Source of the DNA: Nocardia terpenica
GTDB lineage: Bacteria > Actinomycetota > Actinomycetes > Mycobacteriales > Mycobacteriaceae
DNA: 64,000 nt
NCBI RefSeq assembly: GCF_013186535.1
Contig: NZ_JABMCZ010000004.1
Location: 372,001 to 436,000 of the forward strand
Reading direction: 5' to 3'
Shown here: positions 8,461 through 17,290 of the stretch, one piece after another
Layout of the letters: every line of letters starts with the position of its first letter
Position numbering within the stretch: position 1 is the stretch's first letter
Position numbers and translations under genes: made by a program
Notes under the pieces: generated by a model
The model's input: only the letters and a program-made list of their open reading frames with translations
Told to the model about the DNA's origin: nothing
The model's database searches: none

Positions 8461-8517
8461 GCGCGGCATTTACCGTCGTGTCCAGTCCCGTGTACGCTGC
8501 CAGACCGAGGAGTCTCG

Positions 8518-9399
8518 TTGACCTCCGTAGCCACACTCCCCGCGCCCGAGCCCTCCGATATCCGCCGCCCCACCCCGCGCCGGTATCTGATGTGCCGTCC
8601 CGACCATTTCGATGTGTACTACGCGATCAACCCGTGGATGAACGTGTCCGAACCGGTGGATCGCGCCCGCGCCCTGGCCCAGTGGGAGACGCTGCGCGCG
8701 GCGTTCGAGGCGCACGGCCACCGGGTGGACGTGCTCGCCGGTGAGCCCGGCCTGCCGGATATGGTGTTCGCCGCCAACGGCGGCCTGGTGATCGGCGGGC
8801 GGGCCGTGTCGGCGCGATTCGCCAATCCCGAACGCGCGGCCGAGGGCCCGGCGTATCACGCGTGGCTGGCCGCCCAGGGCGTCTTCGAGGTGGCCGCGGC
8901 CACCGAGATCAACGAGGGCGAGGGCGATTTCGCCCGGGTCGGCGATCGCATCCTGGCGGGCACCGGCTTCCGCTCCGCGCCCGCGGCCCATCGCGAGGTC
9001 GAGCGGTTCTTCGGCATGCCGGTGGTGTCGCTGGAACTGGTCGATCCCCGCTACTACCACCTCGACACCGCGCTCATGGTGCTCGACGACACCATCGCCT
9101 ACTACCCGGCGGCCTTCGCCCCGGCGAGCGCGGAACTACTGGCCGAGCTGTATCCCGACGCCGTGGTCGCCACCGACGCCGATGCCGAGGTGCTCGGCCT
9201 CAACGGCGTGTGCGACGGCTACAACGTGTTCCTCAGCGAGCGCGCCACGGGTCTGTCCGAGCAGCTGCGCGGCCGCGGCTTCAACCCGATCGGCATCGAC
9301 CTGTCGGAGCTGCTGAAGGCGGGCGGCAGCGTGAAATGCTGCACGCTGGAACTGCATTCGGCGCGGGTCACATCGGCAGCCGCGCTCGCCACGGACTGA
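8518..9399 (+). CDS. ddaH: Dimethylargininase / amidinotransferase-fold hydrolase (DDAH-like)
   Basis: Member of the pentein superfamily, 293 residues, predicted to hydrolyse N-omega-methylated arginine, or a related guanidino compound, to citrulline and an amine. The fold landmarks are PDMVFAANGGLVIGGRAV, EGEGDFARVGDRILAG and the catalytic histidine in RYYHLDTALMVL. The catalytic cysteine lies near the end in GGSVKCCTLELH. I place the start at TTG 8518, which follows GAGGAG. The longer frame from 8404 would put the start in the shared promoter region and encode an atypical N-terminus. Conserved pairing with the divergent Lrp regulator supports a role in arginine metabolism. Confidence 0.82.
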   Translation: MTSVATLPAPEPSDIRRPTPRRYLMCRPDHFDVYYAINPWMNVSEPVDRARALAQWETLRAAFEAHGHRVDVLAGEPGLPDMVFAANGGLVIGGRAVSARFANPERAAEGPAYHAWLAAQGVFEVAAATEINEGEGDFARVGDRILAGTGFRSAPAAHREVERFFGMPVVSLELVDPRYYHLDTALMVLDDTIAYYPAAFAPASAELLAELYPDAVVATDADAEVLGLNGVCDGYNVFLSERATGLSEQLRGRGFNPIGIDLSELLKAGGSVKCCTLELHSARVTSAAALATD

Positions 9400-9958
9400 C
9401 CGCCGGGTCGTGCAGCGGGTGCACCAGCACCACGTAGCGGAACAGCCGTAGCGCGCCGCTGAGCAGGACGATCGCCAGCGGTATCTCGGCCAGCACCGCG
9501 GTGCCCACCGACACCCACACATCGCGGGCGTCGGCGGTGACGATGTCGAACCAGGCATCGATCAGCAGCATGGTGCCCGTGCAGATGGCGGGCAGGACCA
9601 GCAGCAGCCGCCGACGCCAGCCGAGGTAGGCCGTCGTGGCCATCGTCAGCACCAGCGCCACGTCGAAGCCGAGCCAGGCCAGCGACCAGTTGCGCGCGTG
9701 GTACTCGGTGGGCAGCGTGAGACCGAGGTAGACCAGCCAGGGAATCATGGCGATCGACCCGCCCACCATGATGGTCAGCCGCACGCGCCGCTGCAGCCGC
9801 ACCACGTCCGGATGCGGCAGCACCCGCTCCGGTGGCAGTCGCATCCGCCGGATCAGGTCCCGGCGCTGGGCGTCGGTGAGGGCCGCGATTTCGGTGTCGC
9901 TCAGAATGCCGGAGGTCGCCGCCGGTTCGGCGCGACCGTCCTCCGCGGGCGCAGTCAT
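9368..9958 (-). CDS. Four-TM membrane protein of unknown function
   Basis: A 196-residue integral membrane protein. A soluble, charged N-terminal part of about 60 residues (SDTEIAALTDAQRRDLIRRMRLPPER) is followed by four hydrophobic segments: SIAMIPWLVYLGLTL, LGFDVALVLTMATTAYLG, LLLVLPAICTGTMLLIDAWF and AVLAEIPLAIVLLSGALRL. Its 3' end overlaps that of the amidinohydrolase by 32 bases in convergent orientation. It lies 42 bases downstream of cobG on the same strand and may be co-transcribed with it. I do not recognise a function. Confidence 0.75.
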   Translation of the reverse strand: MTAPAEDGRAEPAATSGILSDTEIAALTDAQRRDLIRRMRLPPERVLPHPDVVRLQRRVRLTIMVGGSIAMIPWLVYLGLTLPTEYHARNWSLAWLGFDVALVLTMATTAYLGWRRRLLLVLPAICTGTMLLIDAWFDIVTADARDVWVSVGTAVLAEIPLAIVLLSGALRLFRYVVLVHPLHDPAVSPWRARLPM

Positions 9959-10000
9959 AAGATCATCGTGCCCCCGCCCACCGGATCGGTCACGTACGGC

Positions 10001-11197
10001 TCAGGAATTCTCCGAATCGGGTGGGATCAGGTGATATCCGTCCGCCGCGGCGACGATGTCGGTGAGCGGGCCGCGGGGGCGGCCGCAGCGGCGGGAGCAG
10101 CCGGACCAGTGCTGGCGGCCCACGGTGCGAATGTCGCTCGCGGGAATCCCGGTGCGAGCCGATGGGAGTGGGCCGTCGAGGCCGACGCGGCCGGAGGCGA
10201 CCGCATCGGCGGCGTCGGCGCGAATATCGGTGTGGGACTTGGCGCAGCCGGGACGGCCCGCGCAGGCGGTGACCAGCAGCCAGGGGGAGGCGGCGTCGAA
10301 GATCAGGCCCATGGGGGCCAGGACGCGGACCACCTGCTCGGCCGCCCATTCGTCGAGGTCGGTCAGGACCAGGCTGCGCCAGGGGGTCACCAGGAGCGGG
10401 CGGTCGACGGCGGCCAGGAATTCGGCGGTGCGGGCGGGCAGGCCGCCGAGCGGGACGCCCGCGCCGAGGGCCACGCGGTCGTCGGACTGGGTGAGCCAGC
10501 CGATCGGAACGTCATGGCGCGCACCGAATTCCAGGGGATCGGCGGTGGCGGTCAGGCCGAGGCGGGCGGCGATGCGGGCGGGGCCGTCGGCGAGCTCGTG
10601 CAGGCGCCAGTGGTCGCCGCGCAGCTCCTGGAAGCCGTCGGCGGCGGCCAGCATGGTCGGCACCGCGTCGGCCGCCGGGACCCGGATGCCGGTGTCGCGG
10701 CCGCCGAGCAGCAGCGCGTACTCGTCCGCGTCGACGGCGTGCACGCCGATGTCGCCGCCCAGGCCGCTCACATCGCCGCGGCCGTCGTCCAGGGTGAACA
10801 GCACCCGGCCGGGCAGCCCGGCCAGCGCGGGCGCCGCCCGCAACCCGGCGTCGAGCGCCCCGACCAGCGGATGCACATCGGTCCAGCCGCCCACCCGGCC
10901 CGACAGCGGCGAGGCGACGATATTGCGCACCCGCTCGTGGGTGGGGCTGGGCAGCAGATCGACCGCCCGCAGCCGCTCGGCCAGCGCCTCGGCATCGGTG
11001 ACCCGGCGCAGCTGCACATTGCCGCGCGAGGTCAACTCGATCGCGTCGCTGCCCAGGTCGCGGGCGGCCTCGGCCAGGACCTGCACCTGATCGGGCCGTA
11101 ACCGCCCGCCGGGCAGCCGGATTCGAGCCAGCGGCCCGTCGGCGGCCTCGTGCAGGCGCAGGATGCCGGGACAGGAGTCGGGGGCGGAACGAGTCAT
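10001..11197 (-). CDS. cobG: Precorrin-3B synthase (CobG)
   Basis: Oxygen-dependent iron-sulfur monooxygenase that converts precorrin-3A to precorrin-3B, the step that defines aerobic cobalamin synthesis. The 398-residue protein has the sulfite/nitrite reductase repeat layout. It contains ferredoxin-like half domains (IRLPGGRLRPDQVQVLAEAARDLGSDAIELTSRGNVQLR) and near the C-terminus the cluster cysteines CAGRPGC and CSRRC (C-x5-C, C-x3-C). In this lineage it is separate from cobH, unlike M. tuberculosis, where cobG and cobH are adjacent. Downstream of two small membrane protein genes on the same strand, with a 27-base gap. Confidence 0.92.
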   Translation of the reverse strand: MTRSAPDSCPGILRLHEAADGPLARIRLPGGRLRPDQVQVLAEAARDLGSDAIELTSRGNVQLRRVTDAEALAERLRAVDLLPSPTHERVRNIVASPLSGRVGGWTDVHPLVGALDAGLRAAPALAGLPGRVLFTLDDGRGDVSGLGGDIGVHAVDADEYALLLGGRDTGIRVPAADAVPTMLAAADGFQELRGDHWRLHELADGPARIAARLGLTATADPLEFGARHDVPIGWLTQSDDRVALGAGVPLGGLPARTAEFLAAVDRPLLVTPWRSLVLTDLDEWAAEQVVRVLAPMGLIFDAASPWLLVTACAGRPGCAKSHTDIRADAADAVASGRVGLDGPLPSARTGIPASDIRTVGRQHWSGCSRRCGRPRGPLTDIVAAADGYHLIPPDSENS

Positions 11198-11224
11198 GAC
11201 CCTGCCCAGCCTACGGGGCCGGGG

Positions 11225-11557
11225 TCAGTGCCCCATCCCCGGATCGAGCCGCTTGGACCGGGCCGGGATGCCGCGCCGCCGCGCGTAGGCGGGCGTCTCG
11301 TCCCACGACGAATCCGACAGCAGATTCGGCGTGGCGTGGTGGTCGATGTGATCGCGGTGCACGGTCGTGCCGATCAGCGTCAGCCCCACGATGAGTGTGG
11401 CCGCGCAGATGCCGCCCGCCATCAGCGCCCACCCGGTGTGGTGGCTGCCCGCCGCGGTCAGCGCCATGGCAAGCGTGCCGAATCCGATCAGCACACAGAA
11501 GTAGCTCGCCCAGGCGACGAAGCGATTGCGCCGCACCCAGCTCGGAGTCGCGGGCAT
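11225..11557 (-). CDS. Small two-TM membrane protein (tandem paralogue A)
   Basis: A 110-residue protein. After the N-terminal basic patch SWVRRNRFVAWAS come two hydrophobic segments at about residues 15-35 and 44-63. The conserved tail is TVHRDHIDHHATPNLLSDSS. The upstream gene encodes a homologue with the same core, so the pair arose by tandem duplication. ATG 11557 follows GGGAGG. The histidine-rich HRDHIDHH could bind metal, but this is only a suggestion. It may be co-transcribed with cobG downstream. Confidence 0.72.
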   Translation of the reverse strand: MPATPSWVRRNRFVAWASYFCVLIGFGTLAMALTAAGSHHTGWALMAGGICAATLIVGLTLIGTTVHRDHIDHHATPNLLSDSSWDETPAYARRRGIPARSKRLDPGMGH

Positions 11558-11559
11558 GA

Positions 11560-11871
11560 TCACCGTCCTCCCTCGTCGAACCGACCACGGGCGCGACGCA
11601 CCCACGGCGGGACCGGAACGTAACTGTCGGACAGCAGATGCGGCGTCTCGTGGTGATCGATATGGTCGCGATGCACCGTCGATTCGAAGACCACCAGCCC
11701 GGTGATCGCGACCGCCGCGCACACCCCGGCGGCCACCACCGCGAGCGTGCTGCGATGTCCCGCAGCCGCCGCGAGCGCCATTGCCAGCAAGGCAACGGCA
11801 ACCATCATGCATACAATTCCCGACCAGGCAGCGAAGCGGTTCCGCCTGGCCCACCCTGGTGAGTTCGGCAT
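11560..11871 (-). CDS. Small two-TM membrane protein (tandem paralogue B)
   Basis: A 103-residue homologue of the next gene. Shared features are WARRNRFAAWSG, two hydrophobic segments and TVHRDHIDHHETPHLLSDSY. The start ATG at 11871 is placed by alignment with the paralogue; the reading frame extends further upstream toward the riboswitch, but that part has no counterpart in the paralogue. Only 2 bases separate its stop from the next ATG. It is divergent from cobN. Function unknown. Confidence 0.72.
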   Translation of the reverse strand: MPNSPGWARRNRFAAWSGIVCMMVAVALLAMALAAAAGHRSTLAVVAAGVCAAVAITGLVVFESTVHRDHIDHHETPHLLSDSYVPVPPWVRRARGRFDEGGR

Positions 11872-11939
11872 ATTCCGAGCGTACGCTCCGACGCGCCGAC
11901 AGAGAAGCGAATGGAAGCCTGCCCAACGCGGTCCCGGCG

Positions 11940-12060
11940 GGGTAGGCGGTAGCATCCGGGGGTTCGCCGAATATGAGGAAACCGGTGCAATTCCGGGCGG
12001 TCGCGCCACTGTGACAGTCAGACCCTCACGGCGATCGACAGATTCGTCAAGGGCGCGTCA
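11940..12060 (+). promoter_or_regulatory. Cobalamin riboswitch upstream of cobN
   Basis: The stretch GAGGAAACCGGTGCAATTCCGG at about 11975-11996 is followed by GCGCCACTGTGA at about 12003-12014. Together they are the conserved core and B12 box of the cobalamin riboswitch (G-rich/CCGGTG ... CCGG ... CGCCACTGT). It lies 65-100 bases before the cobN start. By family knowledge, adenosylcobalamin binding would lower cobN expression. The outer boundaries are estimates because I cannot fold the RNA. Confidence 0.85.
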
Positions 12061-12078
12061 CCCGAGGAAGGCCGAACC

Positions 12079-15000
12079 GTGATTCTGCTGCTGTCCACCT
12101 CCGACACCGACCTGTTGTCCGCGCGGGCCAGCGGCGCCGACTACCGGCTCGGCAATCCGGCGCGACTGCTGGTCGAGGACCTGCCCGCCCTGCTCGACGG
12201 CGCGGACCTGGTGGTGGTGCGCATACTCGGCGGCCGCCGGGCCTGGGAGGAGGGCCTGGCGGCGGTGCGCGCCAGCGGCATTCCGGTGGTGGCGCTCGGC
12301 GGCGAGATGGCCCCCGACGCCGAGCTGATGGAGTGCTCGACCGTGCCGGGCGGTGTCGCCGCCGACGCGCACAACTACCTGGCCGCGGGCGGGCCGGACA
12401 ATCTGCGGCAGCTGCACCACTTCCTCTCCGATACGGTGCTGCTCACCGGGCACGGCTTCGAGCCGCCGGTACAGCAGCCCAACTGGGGCGAATTGGACCG
12501 TGCGGCACGGGAAGTCGACGGCCCGACGGTCGCCGTCCTCTACTACCGCGCTCAGCACCTGGCCGGGAACACCGGTTACATCGACGCCCTGTGCACCGCC
12601 CTCGAGGACGCCGGGGCCCGCCCGCTGCCGCTGTACTGCGCCTCGCTGCGCACCGCCGAACCGGAATTGCTCGAGGCCCTGCGCCGCGCCGACGCCCTGG
12701 TGGTGACCGTGCTGGCCGCCGGGGGCACCAAGCCCGCCGCGGCGTCGGCGGGCGGCGACGACGGGGCGTGGGACATCGGCGCGCTGGCCGAGCTGGATGT
12801 GCCGATCCTGCAGGGCCTGTGCCTCACCGGCGGACGGGATCAGTGGGCCGACAACGACGACGGACTGTCGCCGCTGGACGTCGCGACCCAGGTGGCGGTG
12901 CCGGAATTCGACGGCCGCATCATCACGGTCCCGTTCTCGTTCAAGGAGTTCGACGCCGACGGGCTGTCGACCTACGTGCCCGATCCCGAGCGCGCGGCAC
13001 GGGTGGCGGGCATCGCGGTGCGGCACGCGCGGCTGCGGCACATCCCCGCCGGGCAGCGGCGCATCGCGCTCATGCTGTCGGCGTATCCGACCAAGCACGC
13101 CCGCATCGGCAACGCGGTGGGCCTGGACACCCCGGCCAGCGCCATCCGGCTGCTCACCGAGATGCGCTCCGCCGGTTACGATCTCGGCGCGCCGGGGGAG
13201 ATCCCGGGCCTCGAGGAGCGCGACGGCGACGCGCTGATCCACGCGCTCATCGCGGCGGGCGGCCAGGATCCGGACTGGCTCACCGCGGAACAGCTGGAGG
13301 GCAACCCGATTCGAATCGCGGCCCGGCGGTATCGGGCCTGGTTCGACACGCTGCCCGCGGAGCTGCGGGAGGCGGTGGTGCGGGCGTGGGGGCCGCCGCC
13401 GGGCGAACTGTATGTCGACCGGTCGGCGGATCCGGAGGGCGAAATCGTCATCGCCGCACTGCGTTTCGGCAATGTGGTGCTCATGGTGCAGCCGCCGCGC
13501 GGATTCGGTGAGAACCCGGTCGCCATCTACCACGATCCGGATCTGCCGCCGAGCCACCACTATCTCGCGGCGTACCGGTGGATTTCGGCGGATCCGGCGG
13601 CCGGTGGGTTCGGCGCGGACGCCATGGTGCATCTGGGCAAGCACGGCAATCTGGAGTGGTTGCCGGGCAAGACGCTCGGCATGTCCGCGGCCTGCGCCAC
13701 CGACGCGGCGCTCGGCGACCTGCCGCTGATCTACCCGTTCCTGGTGAACGATCCGGGCGAGGGCACCCAGGCCAAGCGGCGCGCGCACGCCACCCTCGTC
13801 GACCACCTGATCCCGCCGATGGCCCGCGCCGAGACCTACGGCGACATCTCCCGCCTCGAGCAGCTGCTCGACGAGCACGCCAATATCGCCGCGCTGGACC
13901 CCGCCAAGCTGCCCGCCATCCGCCAGCAGATCTGGACCCTGATGCGGGCCGCGAAGATGGACCACGACCTGGGCCTGACCGAGCGGCCGGAGGAGGACGC
14001 CTTCGACGACATGCTGCTGCACGTCGACGGCTGGCTGTGCGAGATCAAGGACGTGCAGATCCGCGACGGCCTGCACATCCTCGGCCAGGCCCCCGCCGCC
14101 GAGGGCGAGCTGGACCTGGTGCTGGCCATGCTCCGCGCCCGCCAGCTGTGGGGCGGCGAGGTCGCGGTGCCGGGCCTGCGGGAGGCCCTGGGGCTCGACG
14201 AATCCGGCGGCGAGTCCCGCGAGCGCGTGGACGCGGCCGAGGAGGGGGCGCGGCGACTGCTCGCGGCCCTGCAGGCCGCGGACTGGTCGGTGGATGCGGT
14301 CGACGAGATTATCGAGCGCGAGCTCGCCTCGTCAGACCGCATCGACACCCTCCGGTCGGTATTGCGTTTCGCCGCAACGGAAGTCGTCCCCCGGCTGCGG
14401 CAGACCGGGATCGAGATCGAGCGGGTGCTGCACGCGCTCGACGGCGGGTTCATTCCGGCCGGGCCGAGCGGGTCGCCGCTGCGCGGGCTGATCAATGTGC
14501 TGCCGACCGGGCGCAACTTCTACTCGGTCGATCCCAAGGCGGTGCCGTCGCGGCTGGCGTGGGAAACCGGTCAGGCCATGGCGGATTCGCTGCTGGAGCG
14601 CTACCTGGCCGACCACGGCGAGTACCCGCGGTCGGTGGGACTGTCGGTGTGGGGGACCTCGGCCATGCGGACCTCCGGCGACGATATCGCGGAGGTGTTC
14701 GCGCTGCTGGGCGTGCGGCCGGTGTGGGACGAGGCCAGTCGCCGGGTCACCACGCTGGAGCCGGTCCCGCTCGGCGAACTGGGCCGCCCGCGCATCGACG
14801 TCACCGTGCGCATCTCCGGTTTCTTCCGCGACGCGTTCCCGCACGTGCTGGCGCTGCTGGACGACGCGGTGCGGTTGGTCGCGGGGCTGGACGAGCCCGC
14901 GGAGTCGAATTACGTTCGCGCCCATACCCGGTCGGACCTGGCCGAGCACGGGGACGAGCGGCGGGCCACCACCCGCATCTTCGGCTCCAAGCCCGGCACC

Positions 15001-15684
15001 TACGGCGCGGGCCTGCTGCAGCTCATCGACTCCAAGAGCTGGCGCACCGACGACGACCTGGCGCAGGTGTACACCGCGTGGGGCGGCTACGCCTACGGCC
15101 GCGACCTGGACGGCATGCCCGCGGCCGACGACATGCGCAGCGCCTATCGCCGAATCGCGGTGGCGGCCAAGAACACCGACACCCGCGAGCACGATATCGC
15201 CGACTCCGACGACTACTTCCAGTACCACGGCGGCATGGTGGCCGCGGTGCGCGCGCTGACCGGCCGGAATCCGGCGGCCTACATCGGCGACAGCACCCGC
15301 CCCGACTCGGTGCGCACCCGCACGCTGTCGGAGGAGACCACCCGGGTGTTCCGCGCCCGCGTGGTGAATCCGCGCTGGCTGGAGGCGATGCGGCGGCACG
15401 GGTACAAGGGCGCGTTCGAGATGGCCGCCACCGTCGACTACCTGTTCGGCTACGACGCCACCACCGACGTGGTCGCCGACTGGATGTACGAGAAGCTGTC
15501 GGAGAGCTACGTATTCGACGAGGTGAACCGCAAGTTCATGGAGCAGTCGAATCCGTGGGCCCTGCACGGGATCGCCGAACGCCTGCTGGAGGCGGCCGAG
15601 CGCGGACTGTGGCAGCAGCCCGAGCAGCAGACGCTGGACCGGCTACGGCAGGTGTATCTGGAGACCGAGGGGGAATTGGAGTAA
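12079..15684 (+). CDS. cobN: Aerobic cobaltochelatase subunit CobN
   Basis: Large subunit of the ATP-dependent CobNST chelatase that inserts cobalt into hydrogenobyrinic acid a,c-diamide. The 1201-residue protein shows the CobN/BchH-type architecture throughout. Landmarks are CTGTGL-equivalent LCLTGGRDQW, ALMLSAYPTKHARIGNAVGLDTPAS, AMVHLGKHGNLEWLPGKTLGMS, LPTGRNFYSVDPKAVPS, IFGSKPGTYGAGLLQLID and NPRWLEAMRRHGYKGAFEMAATVDYLFGYDATTDVV. GTG 12079 follows GAGGAAGG at 12064-12071. Expression is probably controlled by the upstream cobalamin riboswitch. The partners cobS and cobT are not in the window. Confidence 0.96.
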   Translation: MILLLSTSDTDLLSARASGADYRLGNPARLLVEDLPALLDGADLVVVRILGGRRAWEEGLAAVRASGIPVVALGGEMAPDAELMECSTVPGGVAADAHNYLAAGGPDNLRQLHHFLSDTVLLTGHGFEPPVQQPNWGELDRAAREVDGPTVAVLYYRAQHLAGNTGYIDALCTALEDAGARPLPLYCASLRTAEPELLEALRRADALVVTVLAAGGTKPAAASAGGDDGAWDIGALAELDVPILQGLCLTGGRDQWADNDDGLSPLDVATQVAVPEFDGRIITVPFSFKEFDADGLSTYVPDPERAARVAGIAVRHARLRHIPAGQRRIALMLSAYPTKHARIGNAVGLDTPASAIRLLTEMRSAGYDLGAPGEIPGLEERDGDALIHALIAAGGQDPDWLTAEQLEGNPIRIAARRYRAWFDTLPAELREAVVRAWGPPPGELYVDRSADPEGEIVIAALRFGNVVLMVQPPRGFGENPVAIYHDPDLPPSHHYLAAYRWISADPAAGGFGADAMVHLGKHGNLEWLPGKTLGMSAACATDAALGDLPLIYPFLVNDPGEGTQAKRRAHATLVDHLIPPMARAETYGDISRLEQLLDEHANIAALDPAKLPAIRQQIWTLMRAAKMDHDLGLTERPEEDAFDDMLLHVDGWLCEIKDVQIRDGLHILGQAPAAEGELDLVLAMLRARQLWGGEVAVPGLREALGLDESGGESRERVDAAEEGARRLLAALQAADWSVDAVDEIIERELASSDRIDTLRSVLRFAATEVVPRLRQTGIEIERVLHALDGGFIPAGPSGSPLRGLINVLPTGRNFYSVDPKAVPSRLAWETGQAMADSLLERYLADHGEYPRSVGLSVWGTSAMRTSGDDIAEVFALLGVRPVWDEASRRVTTLEPVPLGELGRPRIDVTVRISGFFRDAFPHVLALLDDAVRLVAGLDEPAESNYVRAHTRSDLAEHGDERRATTRIFGSKPGTYGAGLLQLIDSKSWRTDDDLAQVYTAWGGYAYGRDLDGMPAADDMRSAYRRIAVAAKNTDTREHDIADSDDYFQYHGGMVAAVRALTGRNPAAYIGDSTRPDSVRTRTLSEETTRVFRARVVNPRWLEAMRRHGYKGAFEMAATVDYLFGYDATTDVVADWMYEKLSESYVFDEVNRKFMEQSNPWALHGIAERLLEAAERGLWQQPEQQTLDRLRQVYLETEGELE

Positions 15685-15747
15685 CTGTAGCCATACAACG
15701 CCAGGCGCGGGCCGTCCGCGCCGGCGGCGTGGCAGAGGAGATGCGCG

Positions 15748-16590
15748 GTGCGCTTGGAACGCGGTACGGCGTTCGTGGGCTACACGATCGAACGTGTGCT
15801 CGGTGAGGGACGCTGGGGCACCGTCTATCTCGCGCACTACCCGTGGGAGCCGCGCACGGTCGCGCTGAAGGTGTTCGACTCGGGCCTGCCCGGGTCGCTG
15901 TGCGATCGCCTCGCCCGCCACCTGGAGCGGGTGCGCGGGCTGGACCACCCCAATGTCGTTGCGGCACACGGCCGCTACGCACCGGCCGACCCGTGCGTCT
16001 GGATGGCCACGGAATATCTCACCGGGGATGTCCGGTCCCTGCCCGCCCGTTCGGACGGCCGGGTGTCCGCCGATCGCGCGGTGGCCGCGATCGGCGCGGC
16101 GGCCGCCGGATTGGACTACGCCCGCGCCCGCGGCGTCCTGCACGGCGGCCTGCATCCGGGCAATATCCGGTTCGGCTGCGACGCCACCGGCGAACAGCGC
16201 ACGGCCGTCACCGATTTCGGCCTGGCCCGGCTGCTCGGCGACGTGCCCTCGCGGCGCGCGCTCGGCGACACCGGAACCCGCTGGTCGGTCGAATACACCG
16301 CCCCGGAGTTGTTGCGCGACGACGTGATCGACGAGCGCGCCGACGTCTACTCCCTGGGTTGCGTGCTGTACGGCATGCTCACCGGCGGCCCGCCGTTCCA
16401 GCATCCGAACCCGGGGGCGGTCATCGACGCGCACCTGTCGGAACCGCCGCCCCGCCCGACCGCTCATCGGCCCGATCTCCCAGCGGGTTTGGACGATGTC
16501 GTGACGACCGCGCTGGCGAAGGAACCGGCCTACCGCTATCCCACGCCCGGCGCCCTGGCCGCGGCCGCGCACGCCGCGCTGCCGCGGTAG
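15748..16590 (+). CDS. Serine/threonine protein kinase homologue, probable pseudokinase
   Basis: A 280-residue kinase fold without transmembrane or sensor domain. The glycine loop (LGEGRWGTVYLA), the VAIK-type lysine (VALKVFD, K41), DFG (VTDFGLAR, D156) and APE-like TAPELL are present. The catalytic loop, normally HRDxKPxN, reads HGGLHPGN at residues 132-139. The catalytic Asp is replaced by Gly and the loop Lys by His. Metal binding may survive but phosphotransfer should be impaired, so a scaffold or sensor role is likelier. GTG 15748 follows GAGGAG. It lies 63 bases after cobN and could be read through from it. Confidence 0.8.
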   Translation: MRLERGTAFVGYTIERVLGEGRWGTVYLAHYPWEPRTVALKVFDSGLPGSLCDRLARHLERVRGLDHPNVVAAHGRYAPADPCVWMATEYLTGDVRSLPARSDGRVSADRAVAAIGAAAAGLDYARARGVLHGGLHPGNIRFGCDATGEQRTAVTDFGLARLLGDVPSRRALGDTGTRWSVEYTAPELLRDDVIDERADVYSLGCVLYGMLTGGPPFQHPNPGAVIDAHLSEPPPRPTAHRPDLPAGLDDVVTTALAKEPAYRYPTPGALAAAAHAALPR

Positions 16591-16597
16591 CGCGTGC

Positions 16598-16616
16598 GCC
16601 CCCCGAAAGCGGGGGC
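16598..16616 (+). terminator. Possible hairpin terminator after the kinase gene
   Basis: Arms GCCCCC and GGGGGC flank the loop CGAAAGC, 7 bases after the kinase stop codon. The stem is short and no T-run follows, so this is a weak candidate. The rest of 16617-16877 shows no gene I can support. Confidence 0.35.
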
Positions 16617-16877
16617 TTGGGGTGTCCAACGAACGCGAGGAGCATGGAATTCTCGTCCTGCCCGCGATACCGGGCTGTGTTCCCGGCCATCGGCGGCGTT
16701 CTCGCCGCCGACCGGTCGCGACGCATTCGCGGGCTCGACGAACGGGCCGGGACGCGGCGCCGGATCGTTCCGCGTCGAACCGGCGTTCCGCCCGGCCCAC
16801 CCCGCGCACCGCGGGGTACGTCTTTCGAACGTAGCCCGCGGTGCGCCCCCGGACGGATGCGGGGGCCGCCCGCGCCG

Positions 16878-17261
16878 TCAGCCCTCGGCGGTGATCTCTA
16901 TACCGACGGTCCCGCCGCGGCCGCGGCGGATCAGGCTGCCGGTGACGACCAGCCAGCCCTGCACCGAGTACTTCCGCTTGATCAGGCGGCGCACCCGCTG
17001 CGCTCCCGCCTCGTCGAGAATGCGCGCGGTGCCGTCGACCACCGCGCCCCGCGCCTTCCCGCCGACAGTGCACGGCTGCAGCGCGACGGTGGGATTGTTG
17101 CGCAGCCGCTTGACCTTCCCGCTGTCGGCGACGGTCCAGACCAGGAGCCTGCCCTCGTCGAGCACGGCCCACACCGGCGTACCGACCGGAGTCCCGTTGC
17201 GCCGGAACGTGGTCAGCAGAACATAATTCGAGGTGCCCGCGGCGCCGAAGGGATTGTCCAC
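16878..17261 (-). CDS. PPOX-class F420/FMN-dependent enzyme, Rv2061c-like
   Basis: A 127-residue split-barrel flavoprotein. Landmarks are NYVLLTTFRRNGTPVGTPVWAVLDEGRLLVWTVADSGKVKRLRNNPTVALQPC and GTARILDE. In M. tuberculosis the homologous Rv2061c is next to cobN (Rv2062c); here it is near cobN with the kinase between. GTG 17261 is chosen because the upstream frame is a shadow of the aminopeptidase gene; no strong ribosome binding site is visible. Substrate unknown. It is a second member of this flavoprotein group flanking the corrin genes. Confidence 0.78.
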   Translation of the reverse strand: MDNPFGAAGTSNYVLLTTFRRNGTPVGTPVWAVLDEGRLLVWTVADSGKVKRLRNNPTVALQPCTVGGKARGAVVDGTARILDEAGAQRVRRLIKRKYSVQGWLVVTGSLIRRGRGGTVGIEITAEG

Positions 17262-17290
17262 GACTGGCAGAGTAATCCGCCCGGCCGGGT

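Noticed and set aside
12058..14076. Minus-strand frame of 672 codons opposite cobN
   Set aside because: Antisense shadow; composition is typical of reversed high-GC coding sequence.
13578..15806. Long plus-strand frame of 742 codons inside cobN
   Set aside because: Arg/Gly/Ala-rich shadow in another frame of cobN with no recognisable domain.
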